Program-made: the position numbers and the translations under genes
Shown here: one piece after another, positions 12,584 through 12,720 of the stretch
Layout of the letters: every line of letters starts with the position of its first letter
Numbering within the stretch: the first letter of the stretch is position 1
NCBI GenBank assembly: GCA_016780605.1
Contig: JADHLS010000059.1
Span: 1-12,720, forward strand
Reading direction: 5' to 3'
Length of the DNA stretch: 12,720 bases
Origin: Reyranella sp.
Lineage (GTDB): Bacteria; Pseudomonadota; Alphaproteobacteria; Reyranellales; Reyranellaceae
Notes under the pieces: generated by a model
What the model was told of the DNA's origin: nothing
Databases searched by the model: none
What the model saw: the letters and a program-made list of their open reading frames with translations, nothing else

Positions 12584-12720
12584 ATGCCAAGAGTGGGATA
12601 CCTGCTGCCGACTCGCGAACGGGTCATGGAAGGACGCGACGAGACCAGCTCGCTGCTGGCACTGGCCGAAAAGGCCGAAGGGCTGGGGTACGATTCCTTG
12701 TGGGTCGGCGATTCACTGCT
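12584..12720 (+). CDS. LLM class flavin-dependent oxidoreductase, N-terminal part (cut by window end)
   Basis: ATG 12584 follows AAGGAAA and opens 45 complete codons to the window edge. The visible residues begin MPRVGYLLPTRERVMEGRD and contain AEGLGYDSLWVGDSLL, which is the first strand, first helix and second strand of an LLM barrel. LGYDSLWVGD corresponds to LGFDCLWSAE and LGYDSVWTAE in the other LLM proteins of the window. It would be the sixth LLM gene here and belongs to neither the EHH nor the TIGR03619-like pair as far as can be seen. Subfamily and full length cannot be judged from this part. Confidence 0.85.
   Translation, partial: MPRVGYLLPTRERVMEGRDETSSLLALAEKAEGLGYDSLWVGDSL

Overview
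The window is GC-rich and gene-dense, with short gaps, stop/start overlaps and strong GGAGG-type ribosome binding sites. Large imperfect palindromic repeats sit between some genes. Together with the gene content (many luciferase-like flavin oxidoreductases, a PF04392-type binding protein, lactonase and amidohydrolase genes) this suggests a free-living alphaproteobacterium with a large catabolic genome, in the style of Reyranella or Bradyrhizobium. That placement is an inference; no rRNA, tRNA or phylogenetic marker is present.

Layout: (1) the C-terminal part of a universal stress protein (1-282). (2) A plus-strand group at 393-3005: LLM flavin oxidoreductase, SMP-30/gluconolactonase-like protein, and a small deazaflavin-nitroreductase-family (DUF385) protein. 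(3) A minus-strand LLM oxidoreductase (3042-4151), whose last 18 codons come from an inverted repeat. (4) A small-gene patch with a putative two-helix membrane protein (4186-4443, minus) and a zinc-ribbon microprotein (4572-4763, plus). (5) A minus-strand LLM oxidoreductase (4766-5617). (6) A six-gene plus-strand operon (5687-10597): EthD-like protein, SDR dehydrogenase, beta-hydroxyacid dehydrogenase, alpha/beta hydrolase, COG3618-type amidohydrolase and an orphan ABC-type substrate-binding protein. (7) A minus-strand pair of LLM oxidoreductases (10605-12524). (8) The start of a divergent plus-strand LLM gene, cut by the window end.

Six LLM (bacterial luciferase-like) genes from at least three subfamilies lie within 12.3 kb, interleaved with dehydrogenases and with ester- and lactone-opening enzymes. 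This fits a catabolic island in which alcohols are oxidised to ketones (SDR), oxygenated to esters or lactones (LLM enzymes acting as type II Baeyer-Villiger monooxygenases), hydrolysed (SMP-30, alpha/beta hydrolase, amidohydrolase) and oxidised further as hydroxy acids (beta-HAD). This is a hypothesis; no substrate can be read from the sequence. Whether the LLM enzymes use FMNH2 or F420 is also open.

Three long palindromic elements of different sequence lie at 1499-1599, 3006-3099 and 6823-6897. I saw no CRISPR array, insertion sequence, transposase, integrase, tRNA or phage gene.
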